From: Streptomyces sp. NRRL B-24484
GTDB lineage: Bacteria > Actinomycetota > Actinomycetes > Streptomycetales > Streptomycetaceae
Length of the DNA stretch: 64,000 bases
Direction: 5' to 3'
Assembly (NCBI RefSeq): GCF_000717715.1
Contig: NZ_JOAI01000017.1
Location: 62,001-126,000 of the forward strand
In this document: positions 32,559-40,970 of the stretch, piece after piece
Position numbering within the stretch: position 1 is the stretch's first letter
How the letters are laid out: every line of letters begins with the position of its first letter
Made by a program: the position numbers and the translations under genes
The notes under the pieces: model-generated
The model's database searches: none
Told to the model about the DNA's origin: nothing
The model's input: the letters and a program-made list of their open reading frames with translations, nothing else

Positions 32559-33133
32559 TCACGGACCGTGTACCAGGCGTGGTCCCGACGCGGCCTGCTC
32601 ACGGGCGGTGGTCGGGTTCGCCGTGCTCGCCGCAGGGCGGGGCTGCGCCGTCAACCGCCGGCCGAGGGTGGCGAGCGCGGAGAGCAACCCGCCCACCATG
32701 GAGAAGGGTTCGTACAGCAGGGTCGCGAACCGGGCCATCGGGTCCAGGTCCGCGGTCGTCCGCGCCCCGACGGCCGGGGCCGCCCGGTCCGGGACGGACG
32801 GCACGGAGTGGAGGAGCAGCAGCGCGGTGGTGGCCCACAGCCCGGCGGCGGGCAGCCGGCCGGGCAGTCGTAAGCCCCAGGGCCGGACGAGCGCCGGGGC
32901 CGGCACCGCCGCACCGGCGCAGAGCGGGGCGGCCAGGACGTCGATGGCCAGGAGCGGGGTGTTGCCGCGCGGCGAGAGGCTGTGGGCAGGCCGACCCGAC
33001 CGCCGAGCAGCCAGTACAGGGGGACGAGGGAGAAGAGGGCGACCCACGTGGCGGCGGCCCGTGCCGCGGCCCGGTGAACCGTACGGGGGAGGTGCGTGGC
33101 GCGCGGGGCGGCGGCGAGGGTCTGGGTGTCCAT
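32559..33133 (-). pseudogene. DUF3995-like membrane protein gene with one frameshift
   Basis: ATG at 33133 (AGGG upstream) opens the N-terminal half, ending ALFSLVPLYWLLGGRVGLP. Coding quality then passes to the next frame near 32975-32990: NTPLLAIDVLAAPLCAGAAV ... ARFATLLYEPFSMVGGLLSA. Joined, this is a four-helix protein with the YWxLGG and LYEP features of DUF3995. A single missing base explains it. Either a recent pseudogene or a sequence error. Confidence 0.65.
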
Positions 33134-33350
33134 GCGGTCCACCCTGCCGGTTCGGCCGGTGGGGCGGATCGTCCGATCGGTTCGTTTCCGATCGTCCGTC
33201 AGGAGGGCCGGGTGATGCGCCTCCTGGGCGACGGCCCCGAAGGCCCGACGGCAGGCGACAGCGAACGACGCGGAGCGGGTCGTGCGCGTCGGGCGTCCGC
33301 CCCGATGGCCGTCGTCGGTGCGGTGGACGGCCGGGGCGGACGCCCCGCCG

Positions 33351-34271
33351 TCAGCCGCCGAAGTTCAGCGCGTACAGGCTGCGCACGGAGTCGGCCGTCA
33401 CGAAGTCCATCGGGACGGTGCCGAGGACCGGCCGGGAGGCGTGGTCGAGTCCGCCGAGGTAGCCGCGGAGCTTCGAGGCGGCCGCGTCGGCGGCCTGGCG
33501 CGGCCACAGGCCCCAACCGGAGCTGGAGGTGAAGGTGAGGAACAGCCGGTTCGGATCGCCGGAGGCCCGGGCGGCGTCGAGGTGCGAGGAGACCTCCGGC
33601 CACTTGCGGTTGTAGAAGTCGAAGATCGTGCCGATGTCGTAGTCGTCCTCGATGTCGGTGCGCGTCCCGCCCCAGCGGATGCCCGGCAGCGCGCCGTTGT
33701 CGGCGAGCAGCACGATCCGGCCGCGGACGTCGCCGAGTCGCGGTATGCGGTCCTCGGTCCACATCAGGCCCGGCCAGCGGCGCTGGTAGTCGGCGAAGAT
33801 CGCCCCGAAGTCGGTGTCGGAGACGCTGGAGTACTCCTGCTTGACCCGCATCACCACGGTCTCGCCCGGGTGGGCGGCGAGGAAGGCGCCGACCTGGTTG
33901 AGCACGTCGCCGAAGAAGATCTTCTGGAAGAACTGCGAGTGGTGGATCGCGAACACGCCGTCGATCGCCCGGCACCGGATGTCCAGGAACCGTACCCCGG
34001 CGGCCAGTTGGTCCGGGACGCCCAGCGTCTGGGTCTGCACCAGCGCACCGCCGTACAGGGCGCAGGTGTCGTGCGTCCCGGGGAGGGTGAGCCGGGACAG
34101 CACGGCGTCCGCACCGAAGGCGGCGAGCCAGTCGGCGCCACCGGGGACGGCTGCGGCCCGGGCGGCGGAGGCCTGCGGTGCGCCGAGACCGAGTCCCGCG
34201 CCGGCCAGGGTGGCGGCGAGTGCGGAGCGGGCGAAGGTGCGTCTCGTGATCGGAGTGCCGGTCAGGGACAA
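33351..34271 (-). CDS. Phosphatidylinositol-specific phospholipase C-like protein, TAT-exported
   Basis: A 306-residue PI-PLC X-domain protein. The twin-arginine signal is ITRRTFARSALAATLAGAG, cleavage near ASA. Catalytic-type histidines are in LPGTHDT and AIHHSQFF; LDIRCR and the C-terminal barrel strands also fit the family. It cleaves phosphatidylinositol or GPI-type lipids outside the cell. The start is TTG at 34271: AGGAGG lies 8 bp upstream and no ATG or GTG is placed correctly. A 14-bp palindrome lies 34 bp upstream. Confidence 0.87.
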   Translation of the reverse strand: MSLTGTPITRRTFARSALAATLAGAGLGLGAPQASAARAAAVPGGADWLAAFGADAVLSRLTLPGTHDTCALYGGALVQTQTLGVPDQLAAGVRFLDIRCRAIDGVFAIHHSQFFQKIFFGDVLNQVGAFLAAHPGETVVMRVKQEYSSVSDTDFGAIFADYQRRWPGLMWTEDRIPRLGDVRGRIVLLADNGALPGIRWGGTRTDIEDDYDIGTIFDFYNRKWPEVSSHLDAARASGDPNRLFLTFTSSSGWGLWPRQAADAAASKLRGYLGGLDHASRPVLGTVPMDFVTADSVRSLYALNFGG

Positions 34272-34304
34272 GGGATCAACCTCCTGGTGACGGTCCGACA
34301 GGTC

Positions 34305-34318
34305 ATGGGCATGCCCAT
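34305..34318. promoter_or_regulatory. Perfect palindrome ATGGGCATGCCCAT
   Basis: A 14-bp perfect palindrome in the promoter region of the PI-PLC-like gene, followed by an AT-richer patch. It is an operator candidate. Confidence 0.45.
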
Positions 34319-34421
34319 TATTGGCGGCCGTCCCGCCTCCGGGCCATACCCGCGTCGAACCCCTCGACCGGAGACGGGGGAACCGCTCACCGGCCGCACC
34401 TGCGCACGACCGCGGCTCCGC

Positions 34422-34922
34422 TCAGGGCTGCGGCGCGGGCTCCGCCCGGAGGTGCTCGGCGGCCTCCGCCGCGGTGTAGGAGGAGGCGAAGGTGAAGGCG
34501 CGCGGGGACGGCCCGTGTGCCTGCAGGTCCGCCAGTCGCTCCAGCGCCTCACCGGCGGTCGGCCGGTGGCCGGCGGGCACCCACCAGAGCACCAGGTGCG
34601 CCCGGACGTGGCGTTCGAACCAGTCACGGCGCTGCCGCATCACCTCCAGGTGTCCGCTGCGGTAGGTGAAGTCCCACAGCGCCTCCTGCGACTCCCACAC
34701 CGACAGGTTGACGATGACGTCCTCGCCGGCCGGGCGGAGTCCGGTGGCGTCGGCCTCGCCGTCCCCCACGAGCCGCCAGACGAAGCCGGGCGCCGCGTCC
34801 GCGGCCGCGTTGACCGGGTCGAGCATCTCGACGAACGGCGCGGTGCGCGGGTCGTCGAGGGGGTGCCGGAGGGTGGCGATGTTGAGTTGGGCGAGGTGGG
34901 CGGCGCGCGCGGATGCGGTCAT
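34422..34922 (-). CDS. DUF3291 domain protein
   Basis: A 166-residue DUF3291 protein, a family with a dimeric ferredoxin-like (antibiotic monooxygenase-related) fold. Recognisable parts are HLAQLNIATLRHPLDDPRTA, VNLSVWESQEALWDFTYRSG and LVLWWVPAGHRPTAGEALER. It lies 32 bp downstream of the SufR-like regulator on the same strand, so the two are probably cotranscribed. No enzymatic function is established. Confidence 0.85.
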   Translation of the reverse strand: MTASARAAHLAQLNIATLRHPLDDPRTAPFVEMLDPVNAAADAAPGFVWRLVGDGEADATGLRPAGEDVIVNLSVWESQEALWDFTYRSGHLEVMRQRRDWFERHVRAHLVLWWVPAGHRPTAGEALERLADLQAHGPSPRAFTFASSYTAAEAAEHLRAEPAPQP

Positions 34923-34954
34923 GGCCTCATCCCAGCACGGCCGTTCTCTCTATG

Positions 34955-35668
34955 TCAATCATCGTTGTTTTTAGAATCCTCTACCACCACGCAGCATTCC
35001 CCGGGCCGGGCGTCCATGCGGGCGCGGACGGGACCGTCCGGTCCGAGCAGCCCCTCCAGCAGTGCGAGGTTCATGCCGCACACCAGCGGCGGGAAGCGCT
35101 CCGCGACGGCGTGGAAGGGGCAGTTGCGCATCCGGACCACGCACCGGCCCCCCTCGCCGCGCCCGCCCCCCTCGCCGCGCCCGCGGCCTTCGCCGCCCTC
35201 GGGGTCTTCGAGGTGCGGTTCGTAGCCGCGGGCCGCCAGCACCTCCATCGCCTCGCCGAGGCCGCCGCAGGGTGCCGCCGAGCCGCGCAGCGCCTCGCCG
35301 CGGCGGCGGGCGGCCGCGTACAGACCGGCGTCCAGCCCGGCCTCCTCGGCCGCCTCGGCGAGCAGTTCGGCGGCGGTGCGGTAGTCGCGGGCGGGCAGCG
35401 ACACCGACCGCTCGGCCCGCGACCGCGTGTAGACCTTGGCGGGTCGGCCCGCCCCCGGGCCCGAACGGCCGGTCAGGCGGCGGCTGCCGGTCTCCAGCAG
35501 CCCGGCCTCCGCCAGCTTGTCCAGGTGGTGTGCGGCGAGCGTGCGCGCCACCCCCGCCGCCTCGGCGGCCTCGTTGCGGCCGACCTCGCGCCCCTGCGCG
35601 GCCACGTACTCGTACAGGCGCCGCCGCACCGGGTCCTGCAGCACGGCGATCGCGTCGATGTCCTCCAT
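34955..35668 (-). CDS. SufR-like winged-helix regulator with C-terminal cysteines
   Basis: A 237-residue regulator. The N-terminal winged helix (residues 5-60: LQDPVRRRLYEYVAAQ, AAGVARTLAAHHLDKLAEAG) is followed by a linker, a helical domain and a C-terminal cysteine region (MRNCPFHAVAERFP, LVCGMNLALLEGL, GECC). This arrangement is like SufR-type iron-sulfur sensing repressors. A low-complexity Gly/Arg/Glu insertion (GRGEGGGRGEGG) from a short DNA repeat sits just before the cysteine region. It probably controls its own operon with DUF3291. Confidence 0.8.
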   Translation of the reverse strand: MEDIDAIAVLQDPVRRRLYEYVAAQGREVGRNEAAEAAGVARTLAAHHLDKLAEAGLLETGSRRLTGRSGPGAGRPAKVYTRSRAERSVSLPARDYRTAAELLAEAAEEAGLDAGLYAAARRRGEALRGSAAPCGGLGEAMEVLAARGYEPHLEDPEGGEGRGRGEGGGRGEGGRCVVRMRNCPFHAVAERFPPLVCGMNLALLEGLLGPDGPVRARMDARPGECCVVVEDSKNNDD

Positions 35669-35736
35669 CCGCCCATTCTAGGAACAACGGAGGTAGGAGA
35701 TAGAAGCCCGCCGGCGACGGTCGGGCCGTCCCGGAA

Positions 35737-36483
35737 TCACCGGGACAGGCCCGCGAGCATCATGAACTCGGCACGGGCACGGGCGTCCTCGCGCAGGCTT
35801 CCCAGCAGGGTGGAGGTGACGGTCCGGGAGCCGGTGGCCAGGACGCCGCGCAGGGTCATGCAGGTGTGCTCGGCCTCCACGACCACGCCGACGCCGGCGG
35901 GTTCGAGCTGCCCCTGCAGCCAGTCGGCGATCTGCCGGGTGAGGCGCTCCTGCACCTGCGGCCGGCGGGCGAAGAACTCGACGACCCGGGCGAGCTTGGA
36001 CAGGCCGAGGATGCGGCCGCCCGGCAGGTAGCCGACGTGCGCAGTGCCGACGAGCGGCAACAGGTGGTGCTCGCACACCGATCGCAGCGGGATCGAGCGG
36101 GCGAGGACGAGTTCGTCGTAGCCCTCGTCGTTGGGGAAGGTCGTCAGGTCGAACGGGCGCGGGCTGAAGAGCTCGGCGTAGGCGCGGGCCATCCGGCCGG
36201 GGGTGTCGCGCAGGCTCTCCGAGGTGGTGGGGATCCCGAGGGCGTGCAGGAACCGGGCGGCGGCCCGTTCGGCCGTGGCCAGGTCCGCACGGCCCGCCAC
36301 GACGCCGACCCGCGGCACGGCCCCGTCGGAGGCACGGCCGAGGGACCCGGCGGCCGGGCGGTCCACGGACCCGCCGTCGGGCCGGACCACCGGCTCGTCG
36401 GCCGTCGGCCGGGGCACCGGCCGCAGCGACGGCGTTCGGGGGACCGTGCCGGCCCCCGGTGCAGGACCAGGGCGCTGGAGCAT
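35737..36483 (-). CDS. folE: GTP cyclohydrolase I
   Basis: A 248-residue protein; residues about 60-248 are a complete FolE domain. The zinc and active-site motif CEHHLLP, then HVGYLPGGRILGLSKLARVV, RRPQVQERLTRQIADWL and AEHTCMTLRG are present. It converts GTP to 7,8-dihydroneopterin triphosphate for folate or pterin synthesis. The first 55 residues are a Pro/Arg/Gly-rich extension absent from housekeeping FolE. GGAGGTG lies 7 bp before ATG 36483. It sits apart from folate genes, so it may be a paralogue serving a deazapurine or pterin pathway or backup. Confidence 0.93.
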   Translation of the reverse strand: MLQRPGPAPGAGTVPRTPSLRPVPRPTADEPVVRPDGGSVDRPAAGSLGRASDGAVPRVGVVAGRADLATAERAAARFLHALGIPTTSESLRDTPGRMARAYAELFSPRPFDLTTFPNDEGYDELVLARSIPLRSVCEHHLLPLVGTAHVGYLPGGRILGLSKLARVVEFFARRPQVQERLTRQIADWLQGQLEPAGVGVVVEAEHTCMTLRGVLATGSRTVTSTLLGSLREDARARAEFMMLAGLSR

Positions 36484-36709
36484 CTCGGGCACCTCCGGTC
36501 CGGGGCGCAGCGGGCACCCTGCGCACGACGACCGCGACGCCTGCGCGCACGGTGCGCTCCGGGCCGTGGCACCGGCCCGGCACCGGGGCAGCGCCACGGC
36601 GGGTGATCGGGCGGCCGGTGATCGGGCGCGGCTCCGAACGGTCGGCCTCGCACGGGGACGGGTCGCCGAGTACGACGGCCGGCCCGATGAGGTGAGGTGC
36701 GGTGTCCAC
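36484..36709 (-). CDS. Possible small reading frame upstream of folE, unclear end
   Basis: GTG at 36709 has AGGAGG 8 bp upstream and opens a plausible sequence (VDTAPHLIGPAVVLGDPSPC). The frame has no stop before folE and runs on into it out of frame. Either the true stop was lost by a frameshift, or this is a leader frame that overlaps folE. The end given is only the folE boundary. Confidence 0.25.
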
Positions 36710-36773
36710 GGGAACGCCTCCTGGAGGATCGGTCCGGGACCGGCCGGCGGACCCGGTTGGTGAGTGCTGCCGC

Positions 36774-37331
36774 TCAGCGTCGTCCGGCGCTGCTGCCGGT
36801 GCCGGTGCAGCCCTCGGCCTGGGTGGCCTCGTCGGCCACCCGCACGCCGTAGCGGTGGGCGAGCCGGCCGCCGAGGTGACCGGAGACGCCGAGCACGGCC
36901 AGGCTCGCCGCGGACAGGGCGAGCATCCCCGCGCCGACGCCCTGCGTGCTCCCGGCGGCGTGCCGCCAGAGGAATCCGGCGACGTACGCGCAGGTCACCA
37001 GCAGGTTGAGCGTCATGTGCACGAGCGCCGTGCGCCGGGCCCTGGTGGCCGGGGGCACAGCGAGCAGGTCGAGGAAGCCGGCCACCGCCGCGGCCAGGGC
37101 GCCGAGCACACCGACCGCGATCAACCACATCGAACCCCGCGTCAGGAAGGCCGGGTCGTCGACGACGTGCGAGGCGATGCCGAAGACCAGGCCGGCCACC
37201 CACGCCCCGATCGGGACGGTGACCAGCATCGGATGGAGGGGGTGGCTGTAGGGGCCGGCCGTCACCGCACCGACCGACCGCTTCGCCGACATCTGCTGCT
37301 CGTTCGCCTGCATCTGCTGCTCGCTGGTCAT
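36774..37331 (-). CDS. DUF2231 membrane protein
   Basis: A 185-residue membrane protein with four hydrophobic segments and the DUF2231 hallmark SHPLHPMLVTVPIGAWVAGL. A Gln-rich N-terminus (MTSEQQMQANEQQMSA) precedes it. DUF2231 proteins are sometimes linked to redox or haem functions, but the role is unknown. ATG at 37331 with only a weak upstream purine stretch. Confidence 0.85.
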   Translation of the reverse strand: MTSEQQMQANEQQMSAKRSVGAVTAGPYSHPLHPMLVTVPIGAWVAGLVFGIASHVVDDPAFLTRGSMWLIAVGVLGALAAAVAGFLDLLAVPPATRARRTALVHMTLNLLVTCAYVAGFLWRHAAGSTQGVGAGMLALSAASLAVLGVSGHLGGRLAHRYGVRVADEATQAEGCTGTGSSAGRR

Positions 37332-37479
37332 GCCGGCCTCCCGCCGCTCCGGGCCCGTCCGGCTGCAGCCACCGCCGCCGCGGCCGATGCCACCGAGCGC
37401 ACCACCGCGCCGTCCTGAGGAACGCGCCCGCGACGGATCGGCGCCGGGCCGTCCGGCCGGGTCGGCCAGGTCAACCGGA

Positions 37480-38073
37480 TCAGCCGGCGGTGCCGGTGTC
37501 CGGGGACCGGCCGGCGGCAGCGGCGAGGAGGTCGTGCAGGAGTTCGCGGACCTCGGCCGGGTCGGCGGCGGCCAGGTGGGGCATGCCGGTGCTGCTGCGG
37601 GCGAGCACCACGCCGGTGAAGGCGGCGACGGCGAGTTCGGCGCGGAGCTGCGGGCGGTCGACGCCCTCGCGTTCGAGGCGTTCGCGCAGCGGGTCCACCA
37701 GTCGGCGGTGCAGGTGGGCGCGGACGGCGTCCTGGACCGCCGAGTCGTCGGAGGGCAGCACCACGGTCTGGAAGGCGGGCCCGGGGCCGCGCTGTTCGAA
37801 GCGGTCGAGCAGTCCGGCGAGGCGCTCCTCGTCCAGCAGGTCGGCCGGGGTGGCGTCGCCGTGCTCGGCCTGCACGGTGGCCAGGTAGAGCTGGGTCTTG
37901 CCGCCGTAGTAGCGGGCGATCAGGGCCGGGTCGACGCCCGCCCGTTCGCCGATCTCCCGAATGGTGGTGCGGTCGAAGCCGCGCTCGGCGAAGAGTTCGA
38001 TGGCCGCTCGCAGCAGCAGGTCCCGGCTGCGGGCCGCATCGCGTCGCCGCTCCCCCGCAGTCGTCTCGCTCAC
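37480..38073 (-). CDS. TetR-family regulator
   Basis: A 197-residue TetR repressor. The helix-turn-helix is at residues 15-60 (ELFAERGFDRTTIREIGERA, GVDPALIARYYGGKTQLY), and the C-terminal ligand domain is TetR_C-type. GTG start with GGAGGAGGG upstream. It overlaps the MFS stop by 4 bp (GTGA), so it is the second gene of the MFS operon and probably represses it through the palindrome at 39639-39658. Confidence 0.9.
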   Translation of the reverse strand: MSETTAGERRRDAARSRDLLLRAAIELFAERGFDRTTIREIGERAGVDPALIARYYGGKTQLYLATVQAEHGDATPADLLDEERLAGLLDRFEQRGPGPAFQTVVLPSDDSAVQDAVRAHLHRRLVDPLRERLEREGVDRPQLRAELAVAAFTGVVLARSSTGMPHLAAADPAEVRELLHDLLAAAAGRSPDTGTAG

Positions 38074-39602
38074 GCGGGTGCTCCCTCCTCCCGGGCGGTC
38101 TCGCCCTCGCCGTCCGCCGCACGGGCGGCGGTCCGCGGCCGTTCCCCGGCCGGGTCCGCACCGGCGGTGTCCCGGCCCGCGGGCCGGGCGGTGGTGCCGG
38201 CGGCCACCGCGGAGCCCCGCCGCGGCAGCACGATGGTAGCCGCACCGACCACCACCCACACGGCACAGCCGATCAGCGCGGCGGTCCCGTAGGCGCTTCC
38301 GGTGGGCAGGGCGTGGCCGGCCGGGGTGTGGGCCTGGAGCACCGCACCGCTCAGCGCGCTGCCGGTGGAGTAGCCGACGTAGCGGAGCACCTGGTTGAAG
38401 CTGATCGCGCTGCCGGTCTCGTGGGCGGGCACCGCGCCGACGATCAGTCCGGGCATCACGGCGAAGGTCAGGCCGACGCCCAGGCCGGCGAGGCCCATCA
38501 CCGCGAAGAGCTCCCAGAGGCGGTCGCGGCCGAACAGGAAGGCGAGGGTCGCGGCCAGCGAGACCGCGCAGCCGATCGGCAGGATCGCCGCGGTGCCGGT
38601 GCGCCGGGCGAGGCGCGGCGCGATCCGGCTGGTCAGGATGCTGGCGACGGAGAACGGCAGCAGTGCCAGTCCGGCCACCGTGACCGAGGCGCCGAAGCCG
38701 TACCCCGCGGCGGCGGGTGTCTGCACGAACCGGGTGACCAGCGACATCAGCAGGTACATCCCGACGCCGGCGACCAGTCCGGCCACGTCGGCGGTGAGCA
38801 CCACCCGGTTGCGCAGCGAGCGGAGGTCGATCAGCGGGTGGGCCGTGCGCAGCTCGTGCCGGACCCACCACAGCAGCAGGAGCACGCAGGCGGCGGCGAG
38901 ACCGAGCAGACGGGGTGAGGTCCATCCCCACGGTTCGGCCTCGCTGAGGGCGAGCAGCAGTCCGCCGAGTCCGAGGCCCAGCAGGCACGCGCCGAGCAGG
39001 TCGAGCGGGCGGGCCGGGCGGTGCGCGGTCGGCGGCAGGACGAGGACGCCGGCGGTGAGGGCGGCGGCGCTGATGGCGGCCCCGAACCAGAAGGCGGCGT
39101 GCACGCCGAGGGACTGCGCGACGAGACCGGTGAGCGGGTAGCCGAGGCCGACGCCGGCGACGGTGGTGAGCGAGAGGATCGCGAGGGCGGAGCGGGAGCG
39201 CTCGCCGGGCACGCTGTCGCGGGCGGTGGCGATGGCGAGCGGGGTGAGGCCGAGTCCGACGCCCTGGAGGGCCCGGCCGGCCACCAGGAAGCCGAAGCCC
39301 AGCGGCAGGGCGGCGAGCACGCTGCCGGCGAGGACGGTCGCGGCGGCGGCGAGCATCACGGTGCGGCGGTGCGGGCCGTCCCCGAGCCGTCCCATGACGG
39401 GGGTGGCGACCGCGCCGACCAGCATGGTGACGGTCAACGACCACTGGGCGTCGGAGAGGGAGACGTGGTCGACGGCGGCGATGGTCGGGATCATCGGCGC
39501 GCCGAGGCTGCTGATCACGGCCACCACCGTGCCGAGGAACACCAGCACCGGCACCAGTGCCCGCTGACGCCCCGACGCGCCCGTCACCGCGCTCGCCCGC
39601 AT
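38070..39602 (-). CDS. MFS multidrug-type exporter
   Basis: A 510-residue major facilitator protein of the 14-helix drug:H+ antiporter type. It has GDGPHRRTVMLAAAATVLAG (loop 2-3), the motif C-like GLGYPLTGLVAQSLG and a charged C-terminal tail. I take ATG 39602 because GGAGAGG precedes it; ATG 39632 is an in-frame alternative. It is cotranscribed with the TetR gene. Confidence 0.88.
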   Translation of the reverse strand: MRASAVTGASGRQRALVPVLVFLGTVVAVISSLGAPMIPTIAAVDHVSLSDAQWSLTVTMLVGAVATPVMGRLGDGPHRRTVMLAAAATVLAGSVLAALPLGFGFLVAGRALQGVGLGLTPLAIATARDSVPGERSRSALAILSLTTVAGVGLGYPLTGLVAQSLGVHAAFWFGAAISAAALTAGVLVLPPTAHRPARPLDLLGACLLGLGLGGLLLALSEAEPWGWTSPRLLGLAAACVLLLLWWVRHELRTAHPLIDLRSLRNRVVLTADVAGLVAGVGMYLLMSLVTRFVQTPAAAGYGFGASVTVAGLALLPFSVASILTSRIAPRLARRTGTAAILPIGCAVSLAATLAFLFGRDRLWELFAVMGLAGLGVGLTFAVMPGLIVGAVPAHETGSAISFNQVLRYVGYSTGSALSGAVLQAHTPAGHALPTGSAYGTAALIGCAVWVVVGAATIVLPRRGSAVAAGTTARPAGRDTAGADPAGERPRTAARAADGEGETAREEGAPA

Positions 39603-39638
39603 GCCCGGCCCGCCTCTCCGCTCGTTTGTCATCAACCG

Positions 39639-39658
39639 ATGTCTTCACATGATGACAT
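39639..39658. promoter_or_regulatory. Imperfect palindrome, TetR operator candidate
   Basis: ATGTCTTCAC and ATGATGACAT match as inverted repeats at 8 of 10 positions, 37 bp upstream of the MFS start. It is the natural candidate for the operator of the coupled TetR protein. Confidence 0.5.
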
Positions 39659-39836
39659 GTGGATGGGGGCGCACGGGAGGGGTTGGACGGGCGGGGGTCG
39701 GGCGGTCCGCGGCACGGCGGCGTTCCGTCTCCTGGGAGAAGCTCGACGCCGTCCGCGAACTCGACCCGGTGCTGCGGTCCTTCGCGACTTGCCTCGCCGC
39801 CCGGGCCTGATCCGGCACCGGGTGCGAGGGCCTAGG
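39659..39836. other. Intergenic region with a possible gene fragment
   Basis: A plus-strand frame ending at 39810 finishes with VSWEKLDAVRELDPVLRSFA and TCLAARA, which looks like the C-terminus of a real helical protein with no upstream body. It may be a leftover of a deleted regulator gene. Confidence 0.3.
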
Positions 39837-40301
39837 ATGCCGCGCATGTACGAGTTGGAGCGGTTCCGGTCCCTGGTCCTGTCCCTGTCCTGGGTGGAGA
39901 TCGAGTTCGCGCGGCCGCGCGTCCGGAGCGAGCACGTCGATGGTCTCGCGCGGATCTACTGGACGCTGGACGACTGGATGCAACGGGTGGCCCTGGTGCA
40001 GCTGGTGCAGGACCAGGACCACCCGGCGCTCCGGCCGGTCATGCTCGACGTTCTGCGCGCCCCGCTCACCGAGGACACCGAGAACGTGGAGCTGACCAAG
40101 GCGGCGGCACTGGGCCTGATCGACGCCCGCTACAACACGTTCATGACGTTCTACGAGGACCGGGCGGCCCTGCACGCGGCCGTCGACGAGGTGCTGGCGG
40201 CCCACGGGTCGGGCGAGGAGCCGTCGGGGCCCTCTGACCGGTGCTGCGGTCAACTCCGCCGCGGGTCGGCTCCGCTGGGAGCGGCTTCGGCGTGCTGGTG
40301 A
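39837..40301 (+). CDS. Helical hypothetical protein
   Basis: A 154-residue protein (MPRMYELERFRSLVLSLSWV ...). The body is a series of helices with HEAT-like spacing (MQRVALVQLVQDQDHPALRP). The last 25 residues are Cys/Gly/Arg-rich and may be non-native. GAGGG lies 7 bp before the ATG at 39837; ATG 39846 is an alternative. I do not recognise the family. Confidence 0.6.
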   Translation: MPRMYELERFRSLVLSLSWVEIEFARPRVRSEHVDGLARIYWTLDDWMQRVALVQLVQDQDHPALRPVMLDVLRAPLTEDTENVELTKAAALGLIDARYNTFMTFYEDRAALHAAVDEVLAAHGSGEEPSGPSDRCCGQLRRGSAPLGAASACW

Positions 40302-40328
40302 CCCGGCCGGCAGCCCGGCCGCCCGGGA

Positions 40329-40970
40329 TCAGGACTGCTCGTCGTGGCCGCCGCCGCTCTCCGCGCGGGACTCGCTCCTGCGGCGTCGCAGGTGCCAGAC
40401 GATCAGGCCGACCACCACGACCACGGCGAGCGCGATGGCGAGGGCACGGCCGACGACGCCCTCGACCCGGCTGTAGGCGGCGCCGGCGAAGTAGCCGAGA
40501 AGGGTGAAGCCGACGCCCCAGGCCAGGCCGCCGAGGGCGTTGAACAACAGGAAGCGCCGGTAGGGCATGTGGGAGATGCCGGCCAGCGCGGGCATCATGG
40601 CGCGGAAGAAGGCGATGAACCGGCCGAAGAAGACGGCGGCCGGTCCGCGTCGGCGGATCAGGTCCTGGGCCTTGGAGATCCGCTCCCCGTGGCGCCGCAT
40701 GGGTCGGGTGCCGAGGATCGCCGGACCGGCCCGGTGGCCGACCTCGTAACCGACGGAGTCGCCGAGGATCGCCGCGCCGACCACGACCAGGATCATCACG
40801 CCGAGCGCGACCTTGCCCTGGTGCGCGAGGACACCGCCGAGGACGGCGGCGGTCTCACCGGGGATGACGAAGCCGAAGAAGAGCGCGTCCTCCGCGAAGA
40901 CGAGGGCGCCCACGACCGCGTACACGACCGGGCCGGACAGACCGGACAGCCAGTCGGTGATCGAGTGCAT
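40329..40970 (-). CDS. DedA-family membrane protein
   Basis: A 213-residue DedA/SNARE-associated protein. Landmarks are AEDALFFGFVIPGETAAVLG, FFGRFIAFFRAMMPALAGIS and FNALGGLAWGVGFTLLGYFA, with a final helix and a charged tail. DedA proteins support membrane homeostasis, probably as lipid flippases. ATG at 40970. It converges on the preceding helical protein gene. Confidence 0.92.
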   Translation of the reverse strand: MHSITDWLSGLSGPVVYAVVGALVFAEDALFFGFVIPGETAAVLGGVLAHQGKVALGVMILVVVGAAILGDSVGYEVGHRAGPAILGTRPMRRHGERISKAQDLIRRRGPAAVFFGRFIAFFRAMMPALAGISHMPYRRFLLFNALGGLAWGVGFTLLGYFAGAAYSRVEGVVGRALAIALAVVVVVGLIVWHLRRRRSESRAESGGGHDEQS

